Shown piece by piece: positions 1 to 9,300 of a stretch of DNA of 64,000 nt (the first letter of the stretch is position 1; each line of letters starts with the position of its first letter). The notes under the pieces were generated by a model. The model saw only the letters and a program-made list of their open reading frames with translations, was not told where the DNA came from and searched no databases. The stretch comes from Cohnella silvisoli. Lineage in GTDB: Bacteria > Bacillota > Bacilli > Paenibacillales > Paenibacillaceae. A program made the position numbers and the translations under genes. The stretch covers positions 26,340-90,339 of the forward strand of contig NZ_JAIOAP010000025.1 of the NCBI RefSeq assembly GCF_021190915.1, written 5' to 3'.

Positions 1-1
1 A

Positions 2-445
2 CTCGAGAATGTAATAAGCAAAATAAGAGAATATCAACATAGTGAACAAGAGCAGAAGATACAGTCATTTTATGCTCATTTGGAAGCAATGCGTTGCGGT
101 ATTCCAGAGGCAGAAAAACGAAACGATAAATATTTGCTTATGTGGGCAACTAATGAACTGGTGATGTATGGAGGCAGGATGATATTAGCACATAATAAAA
201 TTCTATATCCATATCATAAATGGTTTATGTGGGAGTTAAGAAATGCGAAAGAAAAGCCGGATAACCTAATAGAAATAATCGACACATTACTTGAAAAGCC
301 ATCCAGTGAACATTCGGAACAATTTTGCAAAGCCATTTTAGATTTTAGAGACTGGGAGAAGCCGCCTGAAGGTTGGGTGTCAAGATTTCGGGAAGAAAGT
401 GAATGGCACTGGAGAAAGGGAAGTGCGCCAATTAAGGATCAATAA
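2..445 (+). CDS. C-terminal part of an unidentified protein, possibly a nucleotidyltransferase
   Basis: The reading frame is open from the first bases of the window, so the gene starts upstream and only about 147 C-terminal residues are visible. An ATG at 80 is internal and has no ribosome site. The visible part is probably helical and rich in Trp, Tyr and charged residues, with a GGRMILAHNKILYPYHKW segment and a Trp-rich tail (EWHWRKG). It recalls the helical tails of small kanamycin-nucleotidyltransferase-like proteins, but the catalytic half lies outside the window, so this is only an impression. It ends 36 bp before the SGNH esterase and could be read through into it. A function should not be assigned without the upstream sequence. 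Confidence 0.55.
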   Translation, partial: LENVISKIREYQHSEQEQKIQSFYAHLEAMRCGIPEAEKRNDKYLLMWATNELVMYGGRMILAHNKILYPYHKWFMWELRNAKEKPDNLIEIIDTLLEKPSSEHSEQFCKAILDFRDWEKPPEGWVSRFREESEWHWRKGSAPIKDQ

Positions 446-481
446 ACAAATAGATCGTTAATTGAAAGGAAACATGAGCGA

Positions 482-1579
482 ATGATGAATGAGCAAATTT
501 GGAAACATAGAGGACCTCTCCGGAATACACAGCAAGCGCTGGACTCCGGTACGGTACGATTGGGATTTATCGGCGGTTCGATTACGGATGCCAGAACGCG
601 CCATAACTGGCCCGAGCCCGTCATTGCATGGTTTAAGGAGCGTTACCCGCATGTACGGTTATTTATAGAAAATGCCGCCATCGGGGCGACGGGCAGCGAA
701 CTGGCCGTGTTTCGGGCCGAGCATGAATTGATCGAACGGGAATGCGACCTGGTTTTTGTGGATTACTCCGTGAACGACGAAGACGAACCGAGTGAAAAAA
801 GGATGCGTACAAGGGAAGGGCTTCTGCGAAAATTATTGGTTGACGGCCGCAGGGATGTCGTGATCGTCCATACGTTCCGCCAATCCTTCTACCGCGAGAT
901 GAGCGAAGGCGGAACGCCTGCGTCCGTCGCGGATTTCGAAGATCTGGCGGAACACTATGGAATAGGTTCGGTAGGGATGGGGATGCACGCGCTCGAAGAG
1001 GTGCGGCGGGGAAGGATGCGCTGGGAAGAATGGCTTCCTGACGGCTTGCACCCGACAGAGAGAGGAAGTTTGAGTTATGCCCGAAGCGTAATCGCGTTTC
1101 TGGAGAACGAGCTGTCGGAGTCGCGGCATGCCGTTAAGCCGGACGAAAAGTTTTCGCTGCCGACTCCGCTTAATCCGGACAACTGGGAGAAGGCTTCAAG
1201 TTTGCCATTGTCCGAATTGGAAACCGAAGGACCTTGGGTCATCCGACGTTGGCCGCATTTGGAGTGGATGGATCAGGTGCTTGAAACATCGGCAATCGGC
1301 GCGAAGTTAAAATTCAGCTTCGTGGGCCGGGGCTTGTCGTTGGGATTTGACTTCGGCAAAACTTCCTCGGAGCTCCGGTATCGCCTAGATAACGGACCAT
1401 GGGAGATTTCGGTTCGGGAGCGTCCTGACTGGTGCGGTAATGACGGCTGGTACAGGATGTATACGGTAGCGGAGGACTTGATCTACGGGACGCACGAATT
1501 TGAAATGGAAGTCATACACGGCGATAGACCCGATTGCAAGGGAACCAATTGCCGGTTAGCGCTTGTCGGTATCCTTTAA
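482..1579 (+). CDS. SGNH/GDSL-family esterase with C-terminal beta-rich domain
   Basis: A 365-residue cytoplasmic protein with no signal peptide. The SGNH blocks are visible: block I GGSIT with nucleophile Ser33, block II NAAIGATGS (about 66-74), block III VDYSVND (about 93-99) and block V DGLHP with the catalytic Asp/His pair near 187-190. The C-terminal third (about 220-365) looks like a beta-sandwich accessory domain. Families of this kind remove acetyl or similar esters from plant polysaccharide fragments; here the substrate is inferred from the downstream pectin-type locus. The start is the first of two adjacent ATGs, with AAAGGA 11 bp upstream. Its stop lies 1 bp from the stop of the convergent repressor gene, leaving no room for a terminator. 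Family assignment is firm, substrate is not. Confidence 0.85.
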   Translation: MMNEQIWKHRGPLRNTQQALDSGTVRLGFIGGSITDARTRHNWPEPVIAWFKERYPHVRLFIENAAIGATGSELAVFRAEHELIERECDLVFVDYSVNDEDEPSEKRMRTREGLLRKLLVDGRRDVVIVHTFRQSFYREMSEGGTPASVADFEDLAEHYGIGSVGMGMHALEEVRRGRMRWEEWLPDGLHPTERGSLSYARSVIAFLENELSESRHAVKPDEKFSLPTPLNPDNWEKASSLPLSELETEGPWVIRRWPHLEWMDQVLETSAIGAKLKFSFVGRGLSLGFDFGKTSSELRYRLDNGPWEISVRERPDWCGNDGWYRMYTVAEDLIYGTHEFEMEVIHGDRPDCKGTNCRLALVGIL

Positions 1580-1580
1580 A

Positions 1581-2747
1581 TTATCGTATTGCTTTCACTC
1601 TGTTTGGCGCGGTCGATTTTCGCACGATAAGTTTGGTTGGGAGCAGTATTTTTTTTCTGTCTTGTTTGGGGTTATCGATGATCGAAACAAGCAGTTTGGC
1701 TGCTTCCATTCCAAGTTCTTTCTCTTGTTGGCTTACGCAGGTCGGAGGAATGCTAGATAGGGCCGATAGTTCATAGTTATCGAAGAAAACGACGGATAAA
1801 TCTTCAGGCACGCGAAGCCCAAGCTCTGTGGCTGCTTCGATGAGGGTCAGTCCGACCGCTGAATTAATCGCAAATACAGCCGTCATCTCAGAATTTTTCT
1901 TGAGAAATGCTTGCATTTCACGCTTTACGTCTTCATTGGCACTCCCCTCTTGTAAAATCGTATTTACTTGTTCGTTATCGAAATGAACAAGACGAAGGTT
2001 GTGGTTTACGTGAATGTTATGGTCAGCCAAAGCTTTCTCGTAACCGCTTAATCGGTCTTCTATACTGGTTGTTCCTTGGCAGGATGTTGAAATAAATCCA
2101 ATTCCTATATGCCCTAACTCAACAAGATGAGAGGTTGCTGCACGCGCGCCCTCTACATTATCGGAACAGACGCAATTCGTTTCGACGCCCCTCAGATAAC
2201 GGTCTAAAACAACAAGCGGAAATTCACTTAACGTTAACCGTAAAATCTCATCGCTATAAGTCTCTCCTTCTACAGGGAAGATAATGATCCCTTTTGCACC
2301 GAGCTGTACGACTTCCCGCAGCATCTCTTTTTCGATTTCCAAAGAATCAAGAGTTCGGCAAAACAACAGGCGGTAACCTTGTTTGGACAGCTCGCTTTCA
2401 ACGCCGCTAAGCAATCGGGCAGTAAACATATTTTCCAGACGGGGCATGAGATAGGCAATCAACGGTTTACTTGAAAGGTTTGCAGGGTCGGGACGGTAAA
2501 TAAGCGGTTCCCCGGAAGGGGTTGGAGATATGAAGGAACCTTTACCTTGCACCCGGAAAATCAAGCCTTCCTCAATGAGCTCGGAAAGCGCATTTTTCAC
2601 AGTTATCCGGCTGACTCCAAATTGGTTGGCCAACTCATTCTCGGAGGGAATCCGGTCGTTAGGAAGCCATATTTTCTGGGTGACCTGGTCCTGGATATAT
2701 TTGCGGATTTGGGTGTAAAGCGGGATTCGTTGCGAAGCTTTAGCCAT
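1581..2747 (-). CDS. GntR-LacI hybrid transcriptional repressor (AraR-like architecture)
   Basis: A 388-residue regulator. The N-terminal GntR winged helix (about 5-75) contains PLYTQIRKYI, PSENELANQFGVSRITVKNAL and a GKGSF wing. It is followed by a LacI/periplasmic-binding-protein-like effector domain (about 90-380) with typical strand-turn signatures such as VVLDRYL, CVCSDNVEGARAA and DLSVVFFDNYELS. This is the arrangement of Bacillus AraR: DNA binding by the GntR head, sugar sensing by the LacI-like body. It is divergent from the ABC importer and pectin-type genes. Copies of a GTTGTATATTTGT element lie in front of both transcription units, so it probably represses itself and the importer until a sugar is bound. 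The inducer cannot be read from the sequence. Confidence 0.9.
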   Translation of the reverse strand: MAKASQRIPLYTQIRKYIQDQVTQKIWLPNDRIPSENELANQFGVSRITVKNALSELIEEGLIFRVQGKGSFISPTPSGEPLIYRPDPANLSSKPLIAYLMPRLENMFTARLLSGVESELSKQGYRLLFCRTLDSLEIEKEMLREVVQLGAKGIIIFPVEGETYSDEILRLTLSEFPLVVLDRYLRGVETNCVCSDNVEGARAATSHLVELGHIGIGFISTSCQGTTSIEDRLSGYEKALADHNIHVNHNLRLVHFDNEQVNTILQEGSANEDVKREMQAFLKKNSEMTAVFAINSAVGLTLIEAATELGLRVPEDLSVVFFDNYELSALSSIPPTCVSQQEKELGMEAAKLLVSIIDNPKQDRKKILLPTKLIVRKSTAPNRVKAIR

Positions 2748-2784
2748 CGTTTGTTTCGCTCCTTAATGCAGGTAACTAATTTTT

Positions 2785-2800
2785 ATAACAAATATACAAC
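2785..2800 (-). promoter_or_regulatory. Putative repressor operator O1 in front of the repressor gene
   Basis: Read on the minus strand this site is GTTGTATATTTGTTAT. It shares the 13-mer GTTGTATATTTGT with the site at 2949-2961, in opposite orientation. An AACAA...TTGTT pair (2787-2791 and 2801-2805) gives partial dyad symmetry. It lies 38-53 bp upstream of the repressor start, where an autoregulatory operator is expected. Binding is inferred. Confidence 0.5.
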
Positions 2801-2899
2801 TTGTTAAACTAGATGTACAGGGATCTTAATTGATTTTCAGTTGTTGTTGGTGTAATTATTCATGATTTTCTCTAATTATTATTCTATTTGAAATAGTTC

Positions 2900-2928
2900 T
2901 TTACACTCCATTTTTGAAGTGGTATATT
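2900..2928 (+). promoter_or_regulatory. Sigma-A-type promoter of the ABC importer operon
   Basis: TTTACA (2900-2905), a 17-bp spacer and TATATT (2923-2928) fit the vegetative sigma consensus well. Transcription would start near 2935, inside the palindrome at 2933-2957, giving a leader of about 170 nt before the binding-protein gene. Confidence 0.65.
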
Positions 2929-2932
2929 CGTT

Positions 2933-2957
2933 ATATACAATAATACTAGTTGTATAT
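2933..2957 (+). promoter_or_regulatory. Palindromic operator O2 at the importer promoter start site
   Basis: ATATACAA (2933-2940), 9 bp, TTGTATAT (2950-2957) is a perfect 8-bp inverted repeat placed just downstream of the predicted -10 box. Its right arm belongs to the GTTGTATATTTGT element also found at O1. Position and symmetry fit repression by the divergent GntR-LacI protein. Confidence 0.6.
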
Positions 2958-2985
2958 TTGTATAAATATCGGAGGTGATTGAGAA

Positions 2986-3012
2986 ATGGTTGGGGAATGG
3001 TTGTTGGATTGA
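2986..3012 (+). CDS. Possible 8-residue leader peptide
   Basis: A near-perfect ribosome site GGAGGTGAT (2971-2979) stands 6 bp before an ATG that opens the frame MVGEWLLD followed by TGA. The main binding-protein gene starts about 100 bp further down with its own ribosome site. No attenuator-like alternative hairpins were identified. An alternative TTG at 2979 would give a 74-residue frame running into the next gene, but that product looks non-biological. The peptide may be translated merely to protect the leader mRNA. Confidence 0.3.
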   Translation: MVGEWLLD

Positions 3013-3052
3013 TGGATAGACACCTGCCAACCGAAACAAAAATGAACTTTAT

Positions 3053-3066
3053 AGAAAGCGATTACA
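3053..3066 (+). promoter_or_regulatory. cre-like site (weak)
   Basis: AGAAAGCGATTACA matches the CcpA consensus TGWAARCGYTWNCW with two mismatches. It lies in the transcribed leader, where roadblock-type catabolite repression is common in Bacillales. Weak on its own. Confidence 0.3.
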
Positions 3067-3108
3067 TTCGCGAGAGGCAATCATTCAAATTGAAGGGGTG
3101 TACGAGAA

Positions 3109-4440
3109 ATGACAATCAGAAAACAACGGTCCAAATGGCTCGTTTCCGCGCTTTGCTTCGTCCTATTATTTTCCTTGGCTGCTTGCGGCGGCACGAAGGA
3201 TGAAACGAAAGAAACGCAGCCGAGTACGGGAGAGTCCGCATCGACGCAAGAGGCAAACACGGAGCCCGTCACCATTACTTATTCTACATTCAGAGCTGAA
3301 GATGAGCAGATTTTCAAGAAATTAATCGATAAGTTCCAAAAAGAAAACCCTGGGATTACTGTGAAATTCGATACGAACAAGGACGCTGGCGCCTACTACC
3401 AGACGCTGAAAGCTAACATAGCTTCAGGACAGGCTCCAGATGTTTTCGATCTGCATCCGAATACGAACTACACGGATTTCGCTAAGGACGGGGTCATTGC
3501 CGATCTGTCGGATCAGCCATTCGTGGCTAACTATCAGGACGGGCCCAAAGCGCTAACAACCATTGACGGTAAAATTTACGGATTTAATCATGCGGTCAAC
3601 CTGATCTGCGTGATCTATAACAAGGAGATATTTAAGAATCACAATGTTGACGTGCCTAAGGATTGGAATGACTTCGTTAGTATTGTGAATAAGCTTAAAG
3701 CCGAGGGCGAGGGCGGAATTGCCTACGCCGGAGCCGATGTGAAGGCTGTTTGGTTATTCAACGCCATTGCCAATGAACTGATGAGTCCTGCGGACTATAA
3801 GGCGTTTGCTGAGGGAATAGACAATGGCAGCATTAAGACGATTAGAGATAATGTGAAGATCTATACGGCTCTGAAGACTCTATCCGAATACAACAAACAA
3901 GGTTTGTTGTACACGAATTCCGATGGGGTGAAGTATCCGCAATCGTTGTCGCTTTTTGCTCAAAAGAAAGCCCCTATGGTTATTATCGGGACTTGGACTT
4001 TCGGAACCAAGGAGACGGATTATCCGGGGATCGATGTAGGCATTTTCCCGATTCCTACGCTTGAAGGAACACAAGTCGGTTATGCGGAACCTGCGCAGAT
4101 TTCCGTCGTGAATGCAAAGTCGAAGCATATCGAAGCCGCCAAGAAATGGGTGAATTTCCTGGGCTCGCCTGAGAACGCTACCTTCTATGTCAATAATGCG
4201 AAAATGACGACAACCGTCAAGGATGTAGAGGCGAATTTCTCGGGCGCAGATATTCTTGCGGCCCAGATGGAAAAAGAAGTTCATGTTTTTCCGATCTTCG
4301 CCACTCCGAACATGGAAAGCTATCAGGTGGACTATGAAGAAATGAAAACGAACATTTTGTTCAAAGGTGCAGATGTGGACAAGGAAATAGCCGCCTTCGA
4401 ACAATTGCTTAAGAAGGCAGATCTTAAGAATGTAAAGTAA
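3109..4440 (+). CDS. Extracellular sugar-binding lipoprotein of an ABC importer
   Basis: A 443-residue family 1 solute-binding protein. The N-terminus is a lipoprotein signal with lipobox LAAC (Cys near residue 26), followed by a Thr/Glu/Ser-rich linker, so the mature protein is anchored on the outer face of the membrane. The body shows typical features: ITVKFDTNKDAGAYYQTLKA, GQAPDVFDLHPN, and the NKEIF...VDVPKDWNDFV segment. It captures mono- or oligosaccharides for the two permeases that follow. No ATPase gene is present in this operon, so energy is probably supplied by a shared MsmX-like ATPase. The neighbouring pectate-lyase-like protein suggests a pectin-derived ligand. A hairpin separates it from the permease genes. 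Confidence 0.92.
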   Translation: MTIRKQRSKWLVSALCFVLLFSLAACGGTKDETKETQPSTGESASTQEANTEPVTITYSTFRAEDEQIFKKLIDKFQKENPGITVKFDTNKDAGAYYQTLKANIASGQAPDVFDLHPNTNYTDFAKDGVIADLSDQPFVANYQDGPKALTTIDGKIYGFNHAVNLICVIYNKEIFKNHNVDVPKDWNDFVSIVNKLKAEGEGGIAYAGADVKAVWLFNAIANELMSPADYKAFAEGIDNGSIKTIRDNVKIYTALKTLSEYNKQGLLYTNSDGVKYPQSLSLFAQKKAPMVIIGTWTFGTKETDYPGIDVGIFPIPTLEGTQVGYAEPAQISVVNAKSKHIEAAKKWVNFLGSPENATFYVNNAKMTTTVKDVEANFSGADILAAQMEKEVHVFPIFATPNMESYQVDYEEMKTNILFKGADVDKEIAAFEQLLKKADLKNVK

Positions 4441-4455
4441 TAGAATGATGTTTAA

Positions 4456-4493
4456 CCCTATGATGCAGGCTCCTGATGGCATGCATCATAGGG
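4456..4493 (+). terminator. Intercistronic hairpin after the binding-protein gene
   Basis: CCCTATGATGCA (4456-4467) pairs perfectly with TGCATCATAGGG (4482-4493) around a 14-nt loop. There is no run of T after it, so a 3'-end-stabilising or partially terminating hairpin is more likely than a full terminator. It would raise the binding protein over the permeases. Confidence 0.65.
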
Positions 4494-4517
4494 CCTTAAT
4501 TAAAGGAGTGTTGTATT

Positions 4518-5417
4518 GTGCAGAGCAGCCTGAGAAAGAAATTATCTACCTATAAGTATGTGCTGATTATGCTTCCGGGACTTATAGTGTGGTTCGTTCT
4601 TTCGATATGGCCTCATCTTGAGGTATTCCCGCAGGCGTTTTATAAATGGAATGGGTATTCTCCGAACAAGGTGTTTGTCGGATGGCAAAATTTCGAAACC
4701 TTCTATCGGAGCTCCGCATTCAAAGATGGTTTATTAAATACGGTGCTGTATGTCCTGTTTCTGTTCGTTATTCAGACTGTCCTCTCGGTATTTCTTGCGG
4801 TCGTATTGAAAAGAAATACGAGACAAAACCGATTTTTTCGCACGTTTTTCTTTTTGCCGCTCGTATTTTCGTCGGTCATGGTAGGCTTGACCTGGGGTTA
4901 CATGTTCGACCCCAATCTGGGTATGTTGAATCAAATCTTCAGTGCACTCGGAATAAAAAGTCTTGAATCGTTTAATTGGCTCGGGGAACCGGTAAGGGCC
5001 ATTTTTTGCATCGTGATGGTGCATATCTGGGCGAATATTGGGTATCCATTGACCATCTTGACTGCTGCGCTTCAGACGATACCCGAAGATTTGTATGAAG
5101 TGTCCGAAATAGAGGGGGCAACTTCCATGCAGCAGTTTCGTAAAGTCACGTTGCCGCTTCTGATGCCCGCATTGCTCAGAATTACGCTATTAACGGTCGT
5201 GACTGGCGCTTTGGCCGTCGATTATATCCTTATCCTTGGCTCCAGTGTGGGATCTGCAAACGAGTTCGACACCTGGGCCGTGAAAATATACCAAGGGCTT
5301 TTGGGGTCGAATTTAGGGCTTCCATCGGCAATTGGCGTATTTCTTGGAGCCATTCTCTTTATCGTTTTTCTGATTCAGTACGTCGTCACCAAAAAAGTGG
5401 AAGATTCGATTCATTAA
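4518..5417 (+). CDS. Sugar ABC transporter permease (first, MalF/UgpA-like)
   Basis: A 299-residue integral membrane protein with about six membrane segments. The cytoplasmic EAA loop reads EVSEIEGATSMQQFRKVTLPLLMPA, the contact point for the ATPase, which assigns it to the binding-protein-dependent permease family. It starts with GTG at 4518, preceded by AAAGGAGTG (4502-4510). It pairs with the next gene to form the transmembrane channel of the importer. The order binding protein, permease 1, permease 2 is typical for Bacillales carbohydrate cassettes. Confidence 0.92.
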   Translation: MQSSLRKKLSTYKYVLIMLPGLIVWFVLSIWPHLEVFPQAFYKWNGYSPNKVFVGWQNFETFYRSSAFKDGLLNTVLYVLFLFVIQTVLSVFLAVVLKRNTRQNRFFRTFFFLPLVFSSVMVGLTWGYMFDPNLGMLNQIFSALGIKSLESFNWLGEPVRAIFCIVMVHIWANIGYPLTILTAALQTIPEDLYEVSEIEGATSMQQFRKVTLPLLMPALLRITLLTVVTGALAVDYILILGSSVGSANEFDTWAVKIYQGLLGSNLGLPSAIGVFLGAILFIVFLIQYVVTKKVEDSIH

Positions 5418-5432
5418 AGGGGGGGATAAAAC

Positions 5433-6260
5433 TTGAGAAAAAGAAACGTAACCGGCAGCGTTGGCGGAAGGCTGGTCGTATATGCTTATGCGCTGTTTCT
5501 TATAGCGCCAATCTATTTTATTATCGTAACCTCATTGAAAATGGCAGGGGAGGTAACGACAAACCCGCTTGGTTTACCTGAATACCCAATTATTGGAAAC
5601 TTCGTTGAGGCATTTACTCGGGGGAACATTGCCAAATACAGCTTTAATAGCGTTATTATTACGGGTTCGGCAGTTATACTGAGTCTCTTAAACGCAATTA
5701 TCGTGTCCTTCTGCCTGCATAAAATTGCCCACAAGAAAATCGGAGTGCTCTTCTATGCGATTATTATGGGCAGCATGCTCATTCCAGGCGTAGGGTTCGT
5801 AACCTTGCTGCAGCTGTACATGAAACTCCATCTCTATAATAACCTTCTTGGTCCGATCCTAATGGGGGCTACGACAGGCCTGCCGTTTAATGTGTTCATA
5901 TTGGTAGGCTTTCTGCGGACGCTGCCGAAGGAAATTAGCGAAGCGGCAACAATTGACGGCTGCAACGACAGGCAGCATCTCTTTCTTGTGCTGCTTCCGC
6001 TTATTAAGTCGGCCCTTGCTACCTTGGGAATATTTGCGTTCGTGAGCAACTGGAACAGCTTGCTGGGACCATTAATTTTGCTGAAAAATAAAGAGCTCTT
6101 TACCATTCCCCTCGGGCTGCTCGATTTCAGGGGTACTTATACAGTGGAGTACAACTACATGTTTGCCGCTATTCTGATCACATCCGTTCCGTTAGTCGTC
6201 ATTTACCTTAGATTTCAGAGTTATTTTGTCGAGGCATTATCGGGAGGTGTGAAGGGCTAA
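5433..6260 (+). CDS. Sugar ABC transporter permease (second, MalG/UgpE-like)
   Basis: A 275-residue membrane protein starting with TTG at 5433 behind an AAAGGGGGGG ribosome site. The EAA loop is EAATIDGCNDRQHLFLVLLPLIKSA, followed by a final membrane hairpin and the usual C-terminus YFVEALSGGVKG. It forms the heterodimeric channel with the upstream permease, 15 bp away. The gene ends 135 bp before the start chosen for the pectate-lyase-like gene; that gap carries two cre-like sites. Confidence 0.92.
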   Translation: MRKRNVTGSVGGRLVVYAYALFLIAPIYFIIVTSLKMAGEVTTNPLGLPEYPIIGNFVEAFTRGNIAKYSFNSVIITGSAVILSLLNAIIVSFCLHKIAHKKIGVLFYAIIMGSMLIPGVGFVTLLQLYMKLHLYNNLLGPILMGATTGLPFNVFILVGFLRTLPKEISEAATIDGCNDRQHLFLVLLPLIKSALATLGIFAFVSNWNSLLGPLILLKNKELFTIPLGLLDFRGTYTVEYNYMFAAILITSVPLVVIYLRFQSYFVEALSGGVKG

Positions 6261-6331
6261 GTTGAATTGATCGATACATTCTTTGATGCATGGAGATTGG
6301 CGCAATCTTTCGCTAATCTCTTCCTCATCTA

Positions 6332-6365
6332 TGAAAGCGTTCACTATGTTTTGATAGCGTTTACT
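6332..6365 (+). promoter_or_regulatory. Two cre-like sites in tandem, 20 bp apart
   Basis: TGAAAGCGTTCACT (6332-6345) and TGATAGCGTTTACT (6352-6365) each match the CcpA consensus TGWAARCGYTWNCW with one mismatch. They also form a direct repeat of AGCGTTYACTATG with a spacing of two helical turns. They lie 31-64 bp before the start of the secreted pectate-lyase-like gene, suggesting separate catabolite control of this gene. Confidence 0.55.
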
Positions 6366-6395
6366 ATGCATTCAAATCGAAAGGGGACCAATGAG

Positions 6396-9300
6396 ATGAA
6401 AAAGCCAATGTCCACGATCCTTGTTTGTTTGATGATGGCAATACTGCTCATTCCGTTTTTCTCGATTTATAGTGTGCAAGGTACGGCGGTTGCCGCACCT
6501 CCGTTAGGAGATTCGCTCAAATTAATCGTGAAGAACGATGGAAGTACAGGCAACCATTATCTCTACAGAAGTTTTTCGAATTCGTCTTATACGTTTCAAA
6601 CCGGCGATTATCTCGAATACGATGTAAGCATTGATCAACGGGTCGCGGGCATCGGAGGGCTCGATATTTTGACGACAACAAGCCAAAATCTCAGAGATTC
6701 CGGCTTGACGGATCAGAACGGTCTTTCCGGCCATACTGCAGCTGACCTGTCCGCTTATGCTTATAAAAGCGTTTACCATAGAAAACTTGCTATCCCAAGT
6801 TCCTTGACTGGCAAGACAGTCGCTAAATGGTTCGCAGCCGGCGAGGCTGATAATCCTTTGTATGTCTATGCGGCGCGTTACGATAATATCTCGATCACGG
6901 ATGGGAGTGGAACGGTTCGGAAGGTCGTTTACCGCAATGCTGCGGACGCCAATTTGAATACCGTAGAACTAAACGCTTATACTTCGTCATCCTCCCTGGC
7001 AAAGGTTGTTGACAACCTGGACAAAGAAAACATAGGCACAGCTCTGCGATTGGCGGTTACCAATGATGGCACCGTTAATAACCACTACTTATATCGTAGC
7101 TTCTCAAATCAAGCCTACACTTTCCAGACCGGAGATTATATCGAGTATGACACCCAGTTGGAAAACTATTCAGCGGGGCTGGGAGGCATTGATGTCACGA
7201 CTACGGACAGCTTCAATTTCAGAGATGTTGTTTGGACGGATCAGAATGGAATTTACGGTCATCCTACATCGGACATATCCTCTTTGGCCTATAAGGACTG
7301 GTATCATCGGAAGCTTGCCGTTCCCGCTTCCATGATCGGTAAAGTCGCTGCGAAATGGATGGCAGCCGGAGAAAACGACGACCCGAATAACGTTGGAATT
7401 GCGTATTACGATAACATCGTGGTAACGGACGGCAACGGAAACGTCAAGAAAGTGATATTCAAAGAAGCATCTGATGCTACTCTGAATACGGTTGAACTTT
7501 CTGCTTATACGTCCGCTTCGGCCATGACAACGATGATTCCGACCGCTCTCTATGGAATCCCTCAAGCGAGCTCATCCTACATTACCGGAGACCCATGGCT
7601 GCAAGTAGGCGGGCCTAAAAATGTGGAAGACGGAAGCCTGACCGGATATTGGCACTCAAGAGCAGCTTCTCCGAATTGGGTTGAGATCGATTTGCAGGGG
7701 ATTTACAATATTAAGCGGTGGGCGGTATGGCACTCCTCTTCTTTCAACGATTTGCCGGCGTATAATACGCGCGATTTCAAATTGCAGACGAGTTTGGATG
7801 GAGTCACTTACACTGATGCCGCAATAGTAACCGGCAATACCGCCGGCATAACAGATCTGGATGTGAACGTGAATGCCAGATATGTGAGGCTATATATAAC
7901 AAAGGGTACGCAGGACGGCTATGACGGTTTCGTGAGAATTCGCGAGTTTGAAGTATTCTCCTCCTCGGAAGCGAGCATTTCGATGAATAAACCCGTAACG
8001 GCCAGCTCCTTCCAGCTTGGAGTAGAGCCGGCGAATGCGGTGGACGGATCGTACAATTACTGGCAGAGCAATGCTCCTTCCCCGAACTGGTTAAGAGTCG
8101 ATCTGGGCAAAGTATATAAAGTTAAGCGGTGGGTCGTTTGGAATGCTTCCGTCCGAGGCGATCCGGCAGCCTATAATACAAGGGCATATAAGTTGCAGGT
8201 GAGCAGCGACGGAGTGAATTTCACCGATGTAGATACCGTCACGGGCAATACGGCTGCCGTTACCGATCGGAATATCGAAGCGGTTGGAAGGTACTTCAGA
8301 CTTTACATTACGGAGGGCACGCAGCCCGGTTCAGATGGGTTCGTAAGACTAGTGGACCTCGGGCTGTACGGAGACCTCTATGGGAAGGATACGCCTGTCA
8401 CCTCAAAGAAAATCGTCACGGCCAGTTCGACAGACGCGGGAACGCTGCCAAGCAGCGCGGTCGATGATAATTTGAGCACGGGCTGGCGTTCATCCGGAAC
8501 CGGAACCCAATCGCTAACTGTGGATCTCGGACAGAAGCATACGCTCGACAGGTGGGTCGTTAAGCATGCAGGCGCCAACTGGGGGAACGATCTAAACAAT
8601 ACGAAGGATTTCAAGCTTCAGGTCAGTAACGACGGGACGACTTTTACGGATGTTGATACGGTTAGCGGGAATACGGAAAAAGCGACGGATCGCGGTTTCG
8701 CTTCCGTAGTCGGCAGGTATGTGAGATTAAACATTACGCAGGGCACTCAGACCGGGGGGGACGGCAAAGCGAGAATTCAGGAATTCAGAGTTTACGGCTC
8801 GCCAATTTCCGATGTCCCGAATCCGGGTGTTATTACGACTCTGTACCCGACCGACGATATCGTTATTGCATCGTACAATGTTACGGCGGCTCCGTATAAT
8901 GCCGACAGCACCGGTGTAAACGACGCAACTTTAGCTATACAGAAAGCTTTGGACGATTGTTACGCAACCGGCGGTGGAGTGGTGTTCATGCCGGCTGGCA
9001 AATACAAAATAACGGATTCTCTCTCTATTCCCGCACATGTGACGCTGAGAGGCGATTGGCAAGATCCGGATGCAGGGACGAACTACGGAACCGTTATTAT
9101 GGCGAATGTCCCTAGCAGCACACTGGAACTGCCCGGTTTGATCCGGATTGGCGGCAGCGGTGGGCTCAAAGGAGTCACCATTTATTATCCCAACCAGTCT
9201 GCCGCAAGTCCGGTTTCTTACCCTTATACGATAGAATTGCCAGGACGTGCTTATCATGTCGAGGATTACATGCATCAAACGGTGCAGAATGTTACATTGC

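Noticed and set aside
2979..3203. 74-residue protein from TTG 2979
   Set aside because: It has a good ribosome site but overlaps the binding-protein gene by 95 bp and its sequence past the first residues looks like an out-of-frame translation. The 8-codon frame fits better.
3880..4482. 200-residue frame on the minus strand
   Set aside because: It lies antisense inside the binding-protein gene and its 3' hairpin, has no ribosome site and a composition typical of a shadow frame.
6267..6395. N-terminal extension of the beta-helix protein from ATG 6267
   Set aside because: It would put 43 extra residues before a clear signal peptide; the ATG at 6396 has a proper ribosome site, and the cre-like boxes lie in the extension.
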